The notes under the pieces were generated by a model. It searched no databases. It was not told where the DNA came from and worked only from the letters and a program-made list of their open reading frames with translations. From Porphyra umbilicalis (taxonomy: Eukaryota > Rhodophyta > Bangiophyceae > Bangiales > Bangiaceae), in NCBI GenBank assembly GCA_002049455.2, contig KV919092.1, positions 1 through 64,000 on the forward strand: DNA of 64,000 nt, given 5' to 3'. Shown one piece after another: positions 10,560 through 21,689 of this stretch. The translations under genes and the position numbers were made by a program. Each line of letters begins with the position of its first letter. The first letter of the stretch is position 1.

Positions 10560-11930
10560 GCGCAGTGCACCTCGTTGCTGGATCCATCACGAGCCCGGTT
10601 CTGGCCCAAATTGCTCGTAAACGCTCGTTGAAAACGGGCTCCTGCTCGCGCGCTGGGAGTGTTTGCTCGTATCCCGTCCAAAAAACTCGTTGTGGCGTGC
10701 TGGCGACGAGATTAGGGCGTGATTACGAGCTCTATGAAGTCCGCTCAAGTTCTTACAAGTGCGACTTGATACACTAAACGGGTGCGGTGCTCAGTACCGG
10801 ATCTGTGCTGAGTAGGGCAAGAAATACGTAGTGCTGGTACGGTAGGGCGACGATGGAGGACATCGGGAAGGTCAGCCAGCGGAAGGGCCGGTGGAGCACG
10901 TGGCGGGGCGGGGAAGTGCCAGCGGGGGGGGGGGGGGGGGGGCGTTGGTGGAGGTGGCGGGGGTGCGGCCGCCACGCAGGCGGCTCGGTCTCCGCAGCCG
11001 CGGTGGTCATCGCAGCGGGATGGGCGGTGGGGCAGGTGGCAAGGCGGGGCAGAGCCAGCGGGGGGGGGCACGGCGGGGGTGGCGGGGGCGCGGCCGCCAC
11101 GCGGGGCGGGGCCATGGCGGAGGTGGCGGGGGTGCAGCCGCCACACGGGCGGCTCGGTCGCCGCAGCGGCGGTGGCTGTCGCAGCGGGAGGTAGCCGACG
11201 CTGCCGTAGCCGCCACTGGCGCAAGCACAGGCCGGCGGCGGGGAAGCACGGTAAAAAAGGTGGAGAATGGCAGCAGCAGTGGGTAACCGGCACAGAGTCG
11301 GCAGAGCGACGCGGATATCGTGCCGCAAGCCCCGCAACCCCCCCGGGGTGGGGGGCGTCGGAACCCGCTTTCTCCGCACGGGATGCACAGTTCTTTGGCA
11401 ATTGTCACAGAACTTGGTGGGAAGTGAGTTCATGATACCGAGACCATTCCCTTTCGCCGTTCACGGAGGGACAGTTGCCGCTCTGGTGGCTGGCAATAAA
11501 TACCGTCAAGTCGCAGAGAAGGGGGAGCTAAGTGTGAGAACCCGGTACTCGTGCAGCCTCTCGACACCCGTGCTCGACTTAATACACGCGCCTCGACAAG
11601 GGTGTCCTAATGCAAGCGTGCAGAAATCGCAGAAACACCCCGTTGAGAGAACGGGAGAGCTCGCACGCGCTTGTTGAGCATCTGCGTACGTTTGCATACG
11701 GGCATTCACACTATGGCCCTTTACACCATAGGAGGCGCTTCCAGAGACGCTTCTGATGCATCCAAAAAGTCGGTGTAAAATGCTCGACTGCAAAAGTATG
11801 CAAGTGAAAACATGGTTTGCACGAGAAAAACGCTCCACAGAGGCGTTTACGAGGGGTCGTGCAAGTTCTGAACGAGCAATTTGAGCCAGAACCGGGCTCG
11901 TGGTGGATCCAGCAACGAGGTGCACTGCGC
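10560..11930. repeat. 1.4-kb unit bounded by 59-bp inverted repeats
   Basis: 10560-10618 and 11872-11930 are inverted copies, 57 of 59 positions identical. Between them lies a very G-rich stretch (10850-11250) with G runs and no credible gene. It may be a non-autonomous element or the edges of an inversion. Confidence 0.75.
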
Positions 11931-12959
11931 AGCCCACGCGAACCACACCCCTCGCGCGGCCGCGCATCCTCGGCAAACAAGCCACCGCCAAAAAGCACCG
12001 ACGCCGCCGCCGCCCACGCCGCCGCCGTCACCGCCGCGCCTCTCCCCCCCAGCCACAAGCAGACAAACACTCTCGCACCTCCAGACGTGCACACCGCCGC
12101 CGGCCTGCCGTCGCACCCGTCCCGATCGCCACGGCCGCGGCAGTTGGGCGCCGCCGCCGCTGCCGCAGGCAGGCCGTCGTCGAACTCCGCGCCGCCGCCC
12201 CCCACCGGCGCGTCGGCGGCGGTGCGCACGCCCGCTGGCGGTGGCAGCGGCGACGGTGGGGCCATGGACCACAGCCCGGTGCCGCCGCCGCCGCCGTCGC
12301 AGCCACCACCCGTCGCAGTGGCGGCGATGGCGGGCGTGACAGCGGCGGCAACCGCGGCACGGGAGGGGGCGGTGGCACTGCCGGCGCTCTTTTCCGCTCC
12401 CAACGGCGGCGGAGCTCGTCCGCCATCAGACAGTGGCGGGGGCGAGGAGTGGGGGGGCACCACAACGGGCGGGGCCGCCGTCAACGCTGCCGCCGCGTCG
12501 GCGCGGGGGCGGCGGCGCCTCGGACCATGCCATATCGCGCGCGACGGGCGGTGCGGCCGCCGGCGGGGACACCCACACGAGCGAGCGGGGGGGTGGGTGG
12601 AGCTGGTCGCCTTGTCTGCGCGGCGGCCGACCGCGCGCCGGCTGTGTTGGTCGCGGGCGGTCGCGCACCGACGCGCGCGCGGAGGGTGTGTCGGGCGTGT
12701 GCGGCCGCCGCGGTGGTGACCCCGACGACAGCGGTGGTGCGGCCGTCGGCAGCTCCCGCCGGCCGTCCGGGAGCCCTCTCCTTCAGGACGATGGGCCGCG
12801 AGCGTCTCCTTGAAAATTCGAACAGAATGTGTTTTGGTTGTCCCGTGGAGCGCCATCGCCGGACTTCACCACAAAATAAAGTCCACGCGTCTGACCAGAT
12901 CGAAGTTTCTGGGGATTTGAGCGCACCACCCTCATTCTGAGGCAACTGACCCGGACATC
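11931..12959. other. GC-rich low-complexity DNA
   Basis: Open frames exist on both strands (11817-12719 + and 11711-12856 -), all Ala/Pro/Gly/Arg-rich, with no domain and no way to choose between them. No gene is called. Confidence 0.4.
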
Positions 12960-12989
12960 CTATGAAAGGCGACGTACGGCGTCCGTATG

Positions 12990-13700
12990 ACCGCGGCTGA
13001 CATGCTACAAACGAGAAATGCTACAGAAAGTGCTGGACGTATGTTGCGCACCGAACCATGGCCAAAGGAACCGCAGCAGTGATATATACACTGCGTACCG
13101 CCCGAAAAGGTGTGCATACGGGGCCAACCGCAATTACTCCCGCGCGTGCACTGGAGGAAAAAAAAAGTTATGTGTGTGACCACATGCGCATGTTGATAAG
13201 TACCCTAGACTAAAGTCCAGGGAATTTTGAAGAACAAAAATTCCGTCGATAGCATCTTAGGGGCAGGTTCCACCAATTACTTCCTCAATTTATCAACCGA
13301 CGCGGTCATATGCAGCACGCATCCTCGTTTCCAGCTCGTCTGAAGCACAGACCGCCCGTTTCAAGCCATCTGAACGAGAAAAAAAAACTTAGTTCACATG
13401 GTTGGACCTCACGAACGCCCAACGTACGGCCATGCTGCCAAAACACATGCAGAGATACGGTGCAGAGTGACGCTTCTAACCATGTCGGACTGACCGTACA
13501 GCGACGTCCGCCTGAGCCGTACGAGGTCTCTCCGCGGCCACCCCGCTTTTTCGCAAGTACTCCCGCAACGTGCACTAGCTCGGGAAAAACTTATAATGGG
13601 AGCCTCTATGCGCATGTTGGATAGTACCCTGTCCTAAGGGCCAGGGGAAAGGAGCAACAGTCAAATACCGTAGATACGCGTCAAAAATAAGCCAGGACCT
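12990..13700. repeat. Diverged tandem duplication of a noncoding block
   Basis: About 13120-13230 and 13545-13650 share an ordered set of blocks: ACTCCCGC..CGTGCACT, a poly-A run, TTAT.., CATGCGCATGTTG, TAGTACCCT and a CCAGG box. Weaker similarity extends upstream to about 12990 and 13420. The spacing is about 425 bp. The region has lower GC than its surroundings and no gene. Confidence 0.6.
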
Positions 13701-13859
13701 CGCCCTCGAGTGACACCTCGTTGGGCCGTGTAGTACGTCGATCAGAACCAATCCCCGATGATTTTCAGAGACCACACCTCTAAAATAGATCGTGGGGGCT
13801 GTTTCCAACGTCTGAGAGGGGGTAGAGTTGTAAACGTTTTAACCAACTCCCCCATTTGA

Positions 13860-16570
13860 TGCCATTGCGATGGGGCCACTTTCCGCGCCTTGTGCTGCTC
13901 ATGTTCAATTTATCACCCGATTCGAAGCCATTGTAGCCTCCTCACTGCTCGGGGGGACCTCGCATTCACGCGATAAAACTGCCACACATGCCATGTGGCG
14001 GGGCAGGGGGCAGCCAACGGCGGTGCCTATCCTGGGTGCCGTCTGCCGGTCTACCGCCGCCGGCGTGCCCATGAGCGGCCGCGCCGCCGGCGCTGCCCCG
14101 CCGGTAGCCCAGGCGGCCGGCGTGGTGGCCGCGACTGCGCGCGCCGCGGCCGAAAGGCACGGGGACATGGCACCGTCGGCGGCCGTTCCGACAGCCGAGC
14201 GGGCGGGGAGCGCCTCCGCCGTCGCCGCCGCCACCAACACCGCCGCCGGCTGCCAAGCCGCGTCGCGCGGCGCGGCACCGGAGGGGGCCGACCCGCCGGT
14301 CGCGAAGGGGGGAGGGACGTAGCCTCGGCACCCTTCCCGCCAGCACCCGATGGCCACCGGCAAAGGGCGCCGCGGCCAGTGGTTCGCGGCGCGGAGGTGG
14401 CGGAGTTGAGCGAGGCAGCCTATGCGTGCCACGCCGCGGCCACCCCTTACCCACCAGCAAGGGCCGCCACGCGGTAGCCGTCGGCGGCGGCGGCTGCCAG
14501 GTAGGCGAAAATCGCAGCGGCCGCTGCTGCTACCCTTCCGGCCACCGACCACCGCGCCGCGCGCTGTGCCGTGCCGTAGAGGGGAGATGACCGGCGGGCA
14601 GTGACGGGGCTGGACGGCGCAGCGTCGCTAGCACCACCCCAGCAGGTGGCCCCAGCGGGTGGCAGCATGGTCGTCGCCCCTGTTGCGGGCGCCGCGGCCA
14701 TACCCGCCTCCACCGAAGCCGGGGACGGCCACGGCGCCGGCGCCTCCGTGCTGGAGCTCGCGGGCGCTGGCGAAGCAGCAGCGGCTTTTTCCGCGTCTGA
14801 AAACGGGTGAGGATAAGCCTCGTCGCCGTCGGCGGCAGTGGCGGCGTCCCAGTCTACGGGAATTGTTGCACCGCCACCGCCCCCACCGCGGTACCTACCA
14901 CAGATCAAAAACGCCTGGCGCACTTCTGGGGGTGGCCGCCCAGCCGGCGGAAACCGGGCAGAGTGACCCAGGGGCGGCCGCAGCCGCTCCGAAAAACCCC
15001 CGCTGAGGTACTGCGTTCTCTGTTGTGGGACCAAGGGTACTTTGGGGCAACACGTTGCGCGTACGGTTAAGTACGAGCCGGATCAAGTACGACCGACTCA
15101 ACGGATCGAGTGTAAGGGTGCTGACGGGCGCAATGCCCAACATAAGCAGCTCCTGGAGGACGGCAAGGCCGACGGTGGGACGGCCACAGACGGCCACGTA
15201 ACCGACCGCCGCTCGGTGTGGGACCCAGGCGGGGAGTCTTGGGGCGCACGGGCGGCGGGGCGGAGCGAGTCGACGGGCGGAGACAACCCTCCCGGCGAGA
15301 GCCACGCGAGCGTGTGGCTGGGCGCGACGCCCGGTTTACACCAGAGGTGTAACGCGGCGCTGAGGGCCGGTGGGAGAGCCACGTAAGGGTCGCGCAGGGG
15401 GCGCTTTCAGTTGCTGGCTGGCGACAGCGGCGCCTGCGCCGGGACAGGCGGACACCGCGTTCCTGGGCAGACAGGGCGCCAGCGCGCAGGGGGCGCGTGG
15501 CAGGCGAGCAGGGCAAGGGGAGGCGTGCGGGGGGGAGCCCGCGCGGGGAGCACATCACCGCCGAGAGAGTATATAGGGCGGCTGAGGAGGCAGAACTGGC
15601 AGGTGAGAACAGAAGCAAGAAACAGAACCTTTCCCACCATCCTTCCTCCACAACAGGTTATGGTCCCAGCATGCGCGGTTAGCTTCACAGATGTCGTAGG
15701 TTTGAATCCCGCGGCTTGCTCCAGGGTATCGGGGCCGGGTTGGAAATTGCAGGTTGGCAGTTTCGAGCCGATCGAGGAATGGTTCCTGGTCGCTGTGGAG
15801 TTGGGGGGAGTGTTGAATTGGATTCAGCAACTCCCCAGGACCAGTCACACCGGTCTGTGGCGTAGTTGGTTTTTCGACCTCAACATTCTCGCGCAGCGCT
15901 GGGGCCGGTGAGGGGAGGGCACGGTCACGTTGGGTAGAAAAAACCGCAGATTGAGTACGACAGTGAGGTTGGGCAATATCGGCGTGCCGGCGGCCGCTGG
16001 CACGGTTTCATGCAGCACCCCCCCGCACTCTTGGCCCCCCTCCTTCCTTTCAAGAAATTGTCGTATCTCGCAGAGTGGTTCCTGTTTGGACAGCAGAGAC
16101 AGCTTGTAGCCGCGTGACCAGACACAGAATCTTGCCCGGAGGTGCGCTGCTGCTGACTGCCCCTCACCATCAGGACTGTGCAACCGAGCCGCGAGAGATG
16201 TGGGGTGCCCGCCATTTTGCGCGGCAGCCCTGACTCGCACATTTGACCACACGGCATGCCGCTGCCCCCTCGCACACCGGTGTCTCTCGTGCACCACCTG
16301 CTCATCGTCAGACATCTGGTGCCCTCGAACGAACGCCCTTTTTCGTCCGTTTCTCGTTCGGATTGCATCCGCCGAACGAATCGGCATTCGTTTGTCCCAG
16401 CGATCGGCAGTCGTCCGGTTAGACGAGCGGCCGAATGAGAGGCCTTTCGTCCGGACAGACGTTGGGGCCCGAAATACAGCTCGGTACCATCCTGACAGTA
16501 CTTCTTTTGGTTGCCATAATTTCTCTAATATGGATGATGACTAAGACTGCAGAGCTAAGGACACAAGTCC
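13860..16570. other. GC-rich accessory DNA, no supported gene
   Basis: Ala/Gly-rich frames lie at 13870-14322 (+), 13905-14552 (-) and 14447-15034 (-). They overlap and match no family. From 15600 to 16570 the base composition is more even and no long coherent frame is seen. Confidence 0.4.
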
Positions 16571-16574
16571 GCTT

Positions 16575-16965
16575 GCCTCACCACCTTCCCCCTCACCGCC
16601 TTCTCCCTCACCACCTTCCCGTCACCGCCTTCCCGTCACCACCTTCTCCCTCACCACCTTCTCCCTCTCCGCATAGTCCCTCTCCACATTAGAGAGCGTC
16701 GGCAAGTCAAATGTGGGTCGGCGGCGTGGATCGAGGATACGTTTCGTGCCACGTAGCAGCCGCTACCCACATTTGGAACCCATTTGTGGCTATCTGGGTC
16801 ATCCGACCAACGCCAAATACCGGTCGGTGAAGACCACGTGGCTACACACGTGGCGCTATTTGTGCCACCACCGCTCGTCTCAGCCCGGGCTTGACGCCCA
16901 CCACGGGCGCTTGTGTCTCCAGTTTCGGGTGTATCGAGAAGGCGCATCATCTTGCACCGTATTAA
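16575..16965 (+). repeat. Minisatellite-bearing small element, copy A
   Basis: A pyrimidine minisatellite of CACCTTCTCCCT type (16575-16690) is followed by AGAGAGCGTCGGCAAGTC and by imperfect inverted blocks around AAATGTGGGT and ACCCACATTT. The same order is found in reverse at 20935-21262 (copy B). Confidence 0.6.
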
Positions 16966-16974
16966 ATTAATGCG

Positions 16975-17603
16975 GCGGGAGTGTCAGCGTTGGGCACAGT
17001 CTTGTTGACTGTGCTGGGGTCGGTTCTTGGCCGGTGCGCGAAGGCCTCTGTTGTTCTGTCCGTGCTTGTAAAATGTTGGGCGGTGGTGATATTGGTGAGT
17101 GCGCGAGCGGCGAGGTGTGGGACTCTTCGTCAAGAAAGGGCGACTCAACGGCGTTTGTGGTCGGTGCGTGCGGGTGCGCGGGGTGCTCGGCGGAGGTGTG
17201 CAACTATGGAAATGGCGGCTCTGCGGCATTGATTGTCGGGGTGGGCGGGTGCGCGGGGTGCTTGGCGGAGGTGTGGGGCTTTGGCAAGAGCGGTTCGGCG
17301 GCGTTGGTGGTCTGTGTGGGCGGGTACGCGGGGTACTCGGAGGGGGTGTCGGCGTTCGGCAAGGGCAAGCCGGAAGCGTTTGCGGTTGGTCGGGGCGAAT
17401 GCGCGGGGGGCTTTCCGGTTCTGTCGGCCTCCAGCAGCTGTGGCTCCGCGGCGTTGGTGGTCGGGCTGGGTTGGTGCCCGAGGCACTATGTGGGGGTGTC
17501 GCCGTTGGGCAAGGGCGGGTTGGTGGCGGGGGTACTAGGTGTGGGGGGGCGCGCGAGAGGCTTGGCGAGCGTGTCAGTGCTTGGAAAGGGTGTCGTGCCT
17601 TAA
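16975..17603 (+). repeat. 75-bp tandem repeat
   Basis: At least six units of 75 bp lie in register from about 17100 to 17600; weaker units extend upstream to about 16975. Because 75 is a multiple of three, one frame (17034-17603) is open throughout. Confidence 0.75.
17034..17603 (+). CDS. Hypothetical protein of 25-residue repeats
   Basis: The reading is 189 codons. From about residue 40 it is built of 25-residue units of the pattern GKGGSAALVVGVGG-x-AG-x3-EGVS-x-F, five to six times in perfect length register, ending at TAA 17601. Each unit has a Gly/Ala/Val-rich hydrophobic core and sporadic Cys. The length register and different residues at many positions are consistent with, but do not prove, selection on the protein. 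The minus strand also has an open frame over part of the array. The start is uncertain, since the repeat continues upstream in another frame. I recognise no family. Confidence 0.35.
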   Translation: MREGLCCSVRACKMLGGGDIGECASGEVWDSSSRKGDSTAFVVGACGCAGCSAEVCNYGNGGSAALIVGVGGCAGCLAEVWGFGKSGSAALVVCVGGYAGYSEGVSAFGKGKPEAFAVGRGECAGGFPVLSASSSCGSAALVVGLGWCPRHYVGVSPLGKGGLVAGVLGVGGRARGLASVSVLGKGVVP

Positions 17604-18101
17604 AGAAAGGTTTTGTACTGCATCTGTGAAGCTGTCACATGGTTTGAGTTCTTTGTTGGTGGCTTACCGCTACCAGGGGGGGTCAGGTTGCTCCATCGTT
17701 GTGCATCCACTGCAGTGCTGGGTTCTTCAGCTGCCAGGCGGGTCGGCAAGCTAGACAGCAGGGTCTATGAAACTGCTGCGTTTGTAATAGTGGTCATGAA
17801 CTTGGGACCACGCTTACGTCAGAGTGGGGCGCAGGCTGCGCAGGACAGTGTATTTTTTTCGTGTCAGGCTTCCTGGCCAAGACGCATGCAGAGAGGCCGG
17901 AAATAAGCACGCTGTCGGAGGCAGGCTGCTGTCCATCAGGGTGCGGCACGTGCCTGCTGCCGCGCTCGTGGTGGTGGACAGGTGACAGGTGCATGCTCAA
18001 CAGGTCGCCTTCTGATTCCTATCCGCGGGCAAAGAGCCTGGCCACCGCACACACGGGAAAACAATGCAAAAAAAAGAAGACGAAAGGACCGATCCAAACT
18101 C

Positions 18102-20290
18102 TCACCACAACCCTTCCTCGTCGGTGAGCCCTGAAAAGGTATCGCTGTCACTTGCGGTCGAATCGCCTGACTCCTCGCCGCCGACCGCCGTGTCAACCAC
18201 GATTCGGCTCATGCTGGCACGAGCACGAGACCTTTCCGACTCAGACAGCACAGGAACCGTCGATGGGTCGGCAGGAAGAAGGTGGGCGTTGAAGCGCAGA
18301 AGGCAGTGCATCTCCATGTGCTCAGGCAGGATCCTGGAGCGGTCTTTGCGGAGCACCATGCCTGCGACGGAGAAGTCCCGTTCAGATGCCGCCGACGAGC
18401 CGGATGCACCAAGCAGAGCACATGCGACCAGGTGGAGGAGGGGAAAGTCGGCAGCGTGCGAGCGCCAAAACGCAAGCCCGTCGTCGCTGGCGGTGTGTGT
18501 CGCGAGGAAGGAGTCCAGCTCGCGAGTGACGGTATCCAGCGGCGAGTCAGTTTCGGCAACGTCGCTCTCATCCGAGTCCCAGCCAACAAGGGTGGTACGG
18601 CACATTCGGCGCTCCTCCTGCAGCAGACCCTCGCGTGAAGTCGCTCTAGGATTGACTTGCGCGACATGGGCTGCGGTCGCCAACACCGCACCACGAGCAC
18701 GCTCGATCGGGCTCCCCTGCCCAACACGGGCGGCGGCCTTGCGGAGCATCGTAGCTCCTCCCGGAGTGACGAGGGCGGCAGCCAGCACGGCGTCATTCGC
18801 CGGCCAGTTCTTGATATCGCTCTCCGCGCTGAAGAACCGCGCGTCGATCTCGTCTTGCAGGATCCTGACTATTTTGGCGGCCTCGTCGCGCAAGCCGTCA
18901 GCGTCGCGTGTGGCCTCCAAGGGCACAATCTTGTGCTTGTACATGCGGTTGTCCAGTTCCATGGCGTTCGTACTCTCCTTGTCCAGCCCGAGGAATAGAA
19001 GAATGGCCCCACGGCCGACGGCTAGCGGCTTCTCGTACGGCTTAGGGCATGGGAAGACACCGAGTCGCATGGTGCGACGCAGCCGGCTGACGAGCCCCAG
19101 GGCATCAGCAACCGTCAAACTGGTACTCTACATCGCCACACAAGCCTCGAACGCGGGCTGCAGCCTTCCAATCAGGTGGCGGACGGCCTCCCAATCGGAC
19201 CTCCATAACCGACGCTCCCGCTGAGCAGCCGTTAGGTCGTCCAGCTTTCAAAACTCAACCAGCCTTGGCATGAGTGTTAAAAGTCTAACGAGAGCAAGAT
19301 ATGTGGATCCCCACCGAGTTGGTGACTCGGTCAGCAGCTTGCGCGGCGCATTGTCCCCATCGAAAAGTACGGAGTTCAGCTTCTCGACGCTTGCCGTCGA
19401 CTTGTGGAAGAGGTTTCCAATCTTGCGAGCACGGCTGAGCAGGTCAGTAGCGCCCGGATTTGCGCCACCCGTCCTTGACGTCGATGAAGAGGATGTCGCG
19501 CCCGCCCGCGCCGCCCTTCCTGCCGCCTTCTTGCCAGTTCCGCCAAGGGCAACCTTGACCGCCAAGTGTAGGGTGTGGGCAGCGCAGGGCACCCAGCGCG
19601 GCCACAGCTGTGTCAACGCCTTCTTGACGTTTGAGCCAGAGTCGGAGGTCGACTAGCTCACATCCTCGGTGCGCACACCATACGCTTGAAGCGACGATGT
19701 TGCCGTAGTGGCGCCAAGCGTTTCTCGACTGGCCGTGCTTGAGGAAGAAGGTGGCGGTCACCCCGACGAGAGCGCAAACGCGACGACGAACCACGAAGTG
19801 ACCCCTCTGGCCATCTTCGGTCCCCGTGAACGTATCCCACAAATCGTTGGCGTGGGGCCACGTTGTCCAGCATTTCTCCCCGCTCTTGTTGGGGTACTAC
19901 GTTGCACCTGCGTGGAAGATGCGACTTGGGCAACTCGATAAGGACGAAGCCGTGTAGGGCCCGATGATAGTCGCCAAAAAGTCTTGGCCGCACGCCGCAA
20001 AGGCCAGCACATCCGCGCTTTCATCTTGGCTGCGCTGGGGCGGGATTGGCGTTTGCATCAACGCCACGCCCCGACCTCCAGGTGCCACCTCGTCCTCGAG
20101 TCCATCGCTACGGCTGCTGGAGGTTCCACCGATGGATGCCATGGTGCAGATTGCCCAACGAGTTCTCAACAGGGGATGCGGGGGGTGCCGGCCAGAGAGA
20201 GGCGCTTATGCCACCCCTTCGTGGCTTGACGCGTTGAGGGAGCGACACATTTGCTGCTGGCACAAACCGACAGCAGGTCTCCTTTTATTC
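18102..20290 (-). pseudogene. hAT-family transposase, degraded
   Basis: Cut-and-paste transposase relic. In one frame the C-terminal part reads through 19616..18102 with in-frame stops at 19248-19250 (TGA) and 19128-19130 (TAG). Visible hAT landmarks are SDSGSNVKKALTQLWPRW, CAAHTLHLAV, SPTRWGSTYLALVRLL, and the C-terminal dimerisation domain SGSSAASERDFSVAGMVLRK with LPEHMEMHCLLRFNAHL. Upstream fragments in other frames (WDTFTGTEDG, ALVGVTATFF, DESADVLAFA) continue the N-terminal half, with a further TAG before SDSGSN. A Cys/His-bearing stretch near 20200-20290 could be the remnant of a BED finger. Multiple stops and frameshifts mean it is inactive. I could not find TIRs or a target duplication. 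Confidence 0.85.
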
Positions 20291-20934
20291 GCTGATGTCG
20301 ATTCGACGTTAGCGGCTCACTTCGCTCGGATGAGACAGGTGCCTTATCTGACGGTTCGATTGCATCCCTGCAGATGGAGTCGCAGGCACGAACGCCGCCA
20401 TCGTCCTGACCATGCATCTTGCCGGATAAAGCGGAGTGTGTCAAGTCCGATCTGAGTACAGTCTATTCTGGGACAAGAGCTCTTTTAAGGACTGCTCTAC
20501 TCGCTTCCCTCGAAATTGAGTACATTACGAGCTTCCCGCCTCACCCTATATCCCGAATGGATACGAGTACCCGGCTCGGATACATCCCTCACGGATTTAT
20601 CCTTACCAACCCCTTGTATTAATACAAGCTGCCTTTGTCAACCGGCACCATACCCCCCCCGATGCCGTAATCCCCCCCCCTCCCCCCCACGCCCTTAACT
20701 GCCGGCGCCCCTCCATCCAAAACTCGCACTATGTCCACTGTGTCCCATCTCCATCGACCGCCGCCCTGTCATATGGTCGGCCGGGGCGTTTCCCCAAGGG
20801 GGAAGGGGTGATGGTGCTTGGGGTGGAGGTAAATTGGAAGGTGTTGCTCGCACAGAGGTCGCTGCTGTGCCGTTGCGGTAGATGAGGAGAGCTCAAATTG
20901 TGTCGACCGTTATTTGGACACTTGCCGACGCTAA

Positions 20935-21262
20935 ATGTGGGTAAGATGTGGGTACATCCGACGTGGGTCGGCGATCCACATTCTACCGACATTTGATACC
21001 CACGCCCGACTTGTCGACGCTCTCTACTACCGCTCTCCGCATTGCCCCCCCCCGCCTTGCCCGTCCCCGCCTTGTGCTTCCCCGCCTTGCGCCTCCCCGC
21101 CTTGCGCCTCCCCGCCTTGCGCCTCCCCGCCTTGCGCCTCCCCGCCTCGCGCCTCCCCGACTTGCACCTCCCCGCCTTGCCCCGCCTCGCCTTGACCCGC
21201 CCGGCCTTGCCCCGCCTGGCCTTGCCCCGCCCCGCGTTCACCCGCCCCGGAAGGCGGTGGTC
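20935..21262 (-). repeat. Minisatellite-bearing small element, copy B
   Basis: A minisatellite with a 15-bp unit (CTCCCCGCCTTGCGC and variants, about 21040-21260) adjoins inverted AAATGTGGGT/ACCCACATTT blocks and the AGAGAGCGTCGACAAGTC box. It is the opposite-strand counterpart of 16575-16965. The minisatellite unit differs between the copies while the flank is conserved. Confidence 0.65.
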
Positions 21263-21689
21263 GACTTGCCTATCTATCTTTTGTCGTGTGGAAACGGTTT
21301 TATCCTTTCGCAGAGTGGCTCTGGTGTAATGGTGTTAAGCATATGGCGCTTCCCCCAATTTTGGACGCACCGCTGATGGGTTGCAAAAAGACCGGCAGCC
21401 GCCGCAGACCAATCGGCGGCCGATGCCGGACTCTCACGCCTCTACCATTGCTTCGTCGCCTGTTGCACCCCCGCCGCGACAGAGGCGGGTACAGAGCTCG
21501 CCGCGCGAAGCGCGCCACGTACAGCTTGGCGCCTGCATGGCTGACGTCGGCTGCGTGTCCTGGTCACGCTGATTCAACCTCGGCGCACCGACGGGGATGA
21601 GCGCGAGCGAGGAGGCGTTAGCGCGCCGCCGCGCCGAGCGCGAGTTGCAGAGAGGGGCGAACGGGCAAGTCTCTGGCGGCCGAGCCGCC

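Noticed and set aside
11711-12856. 381-codon minus ORF and its + counterpart
   Set aside because: Ala/Pro/Arg-rich on both strands, no family similarity, so the true strand, if any, cannot be chosen.
15660-15720. tRNA-like B box (GGTTTGAATCC), and at 15850-15870 an A-box-like TGGCGTAGTTGG
   Set aside because: The T-arm does not pair, the boxes are in the wrong order for one gene, and no acceptor stem is found.
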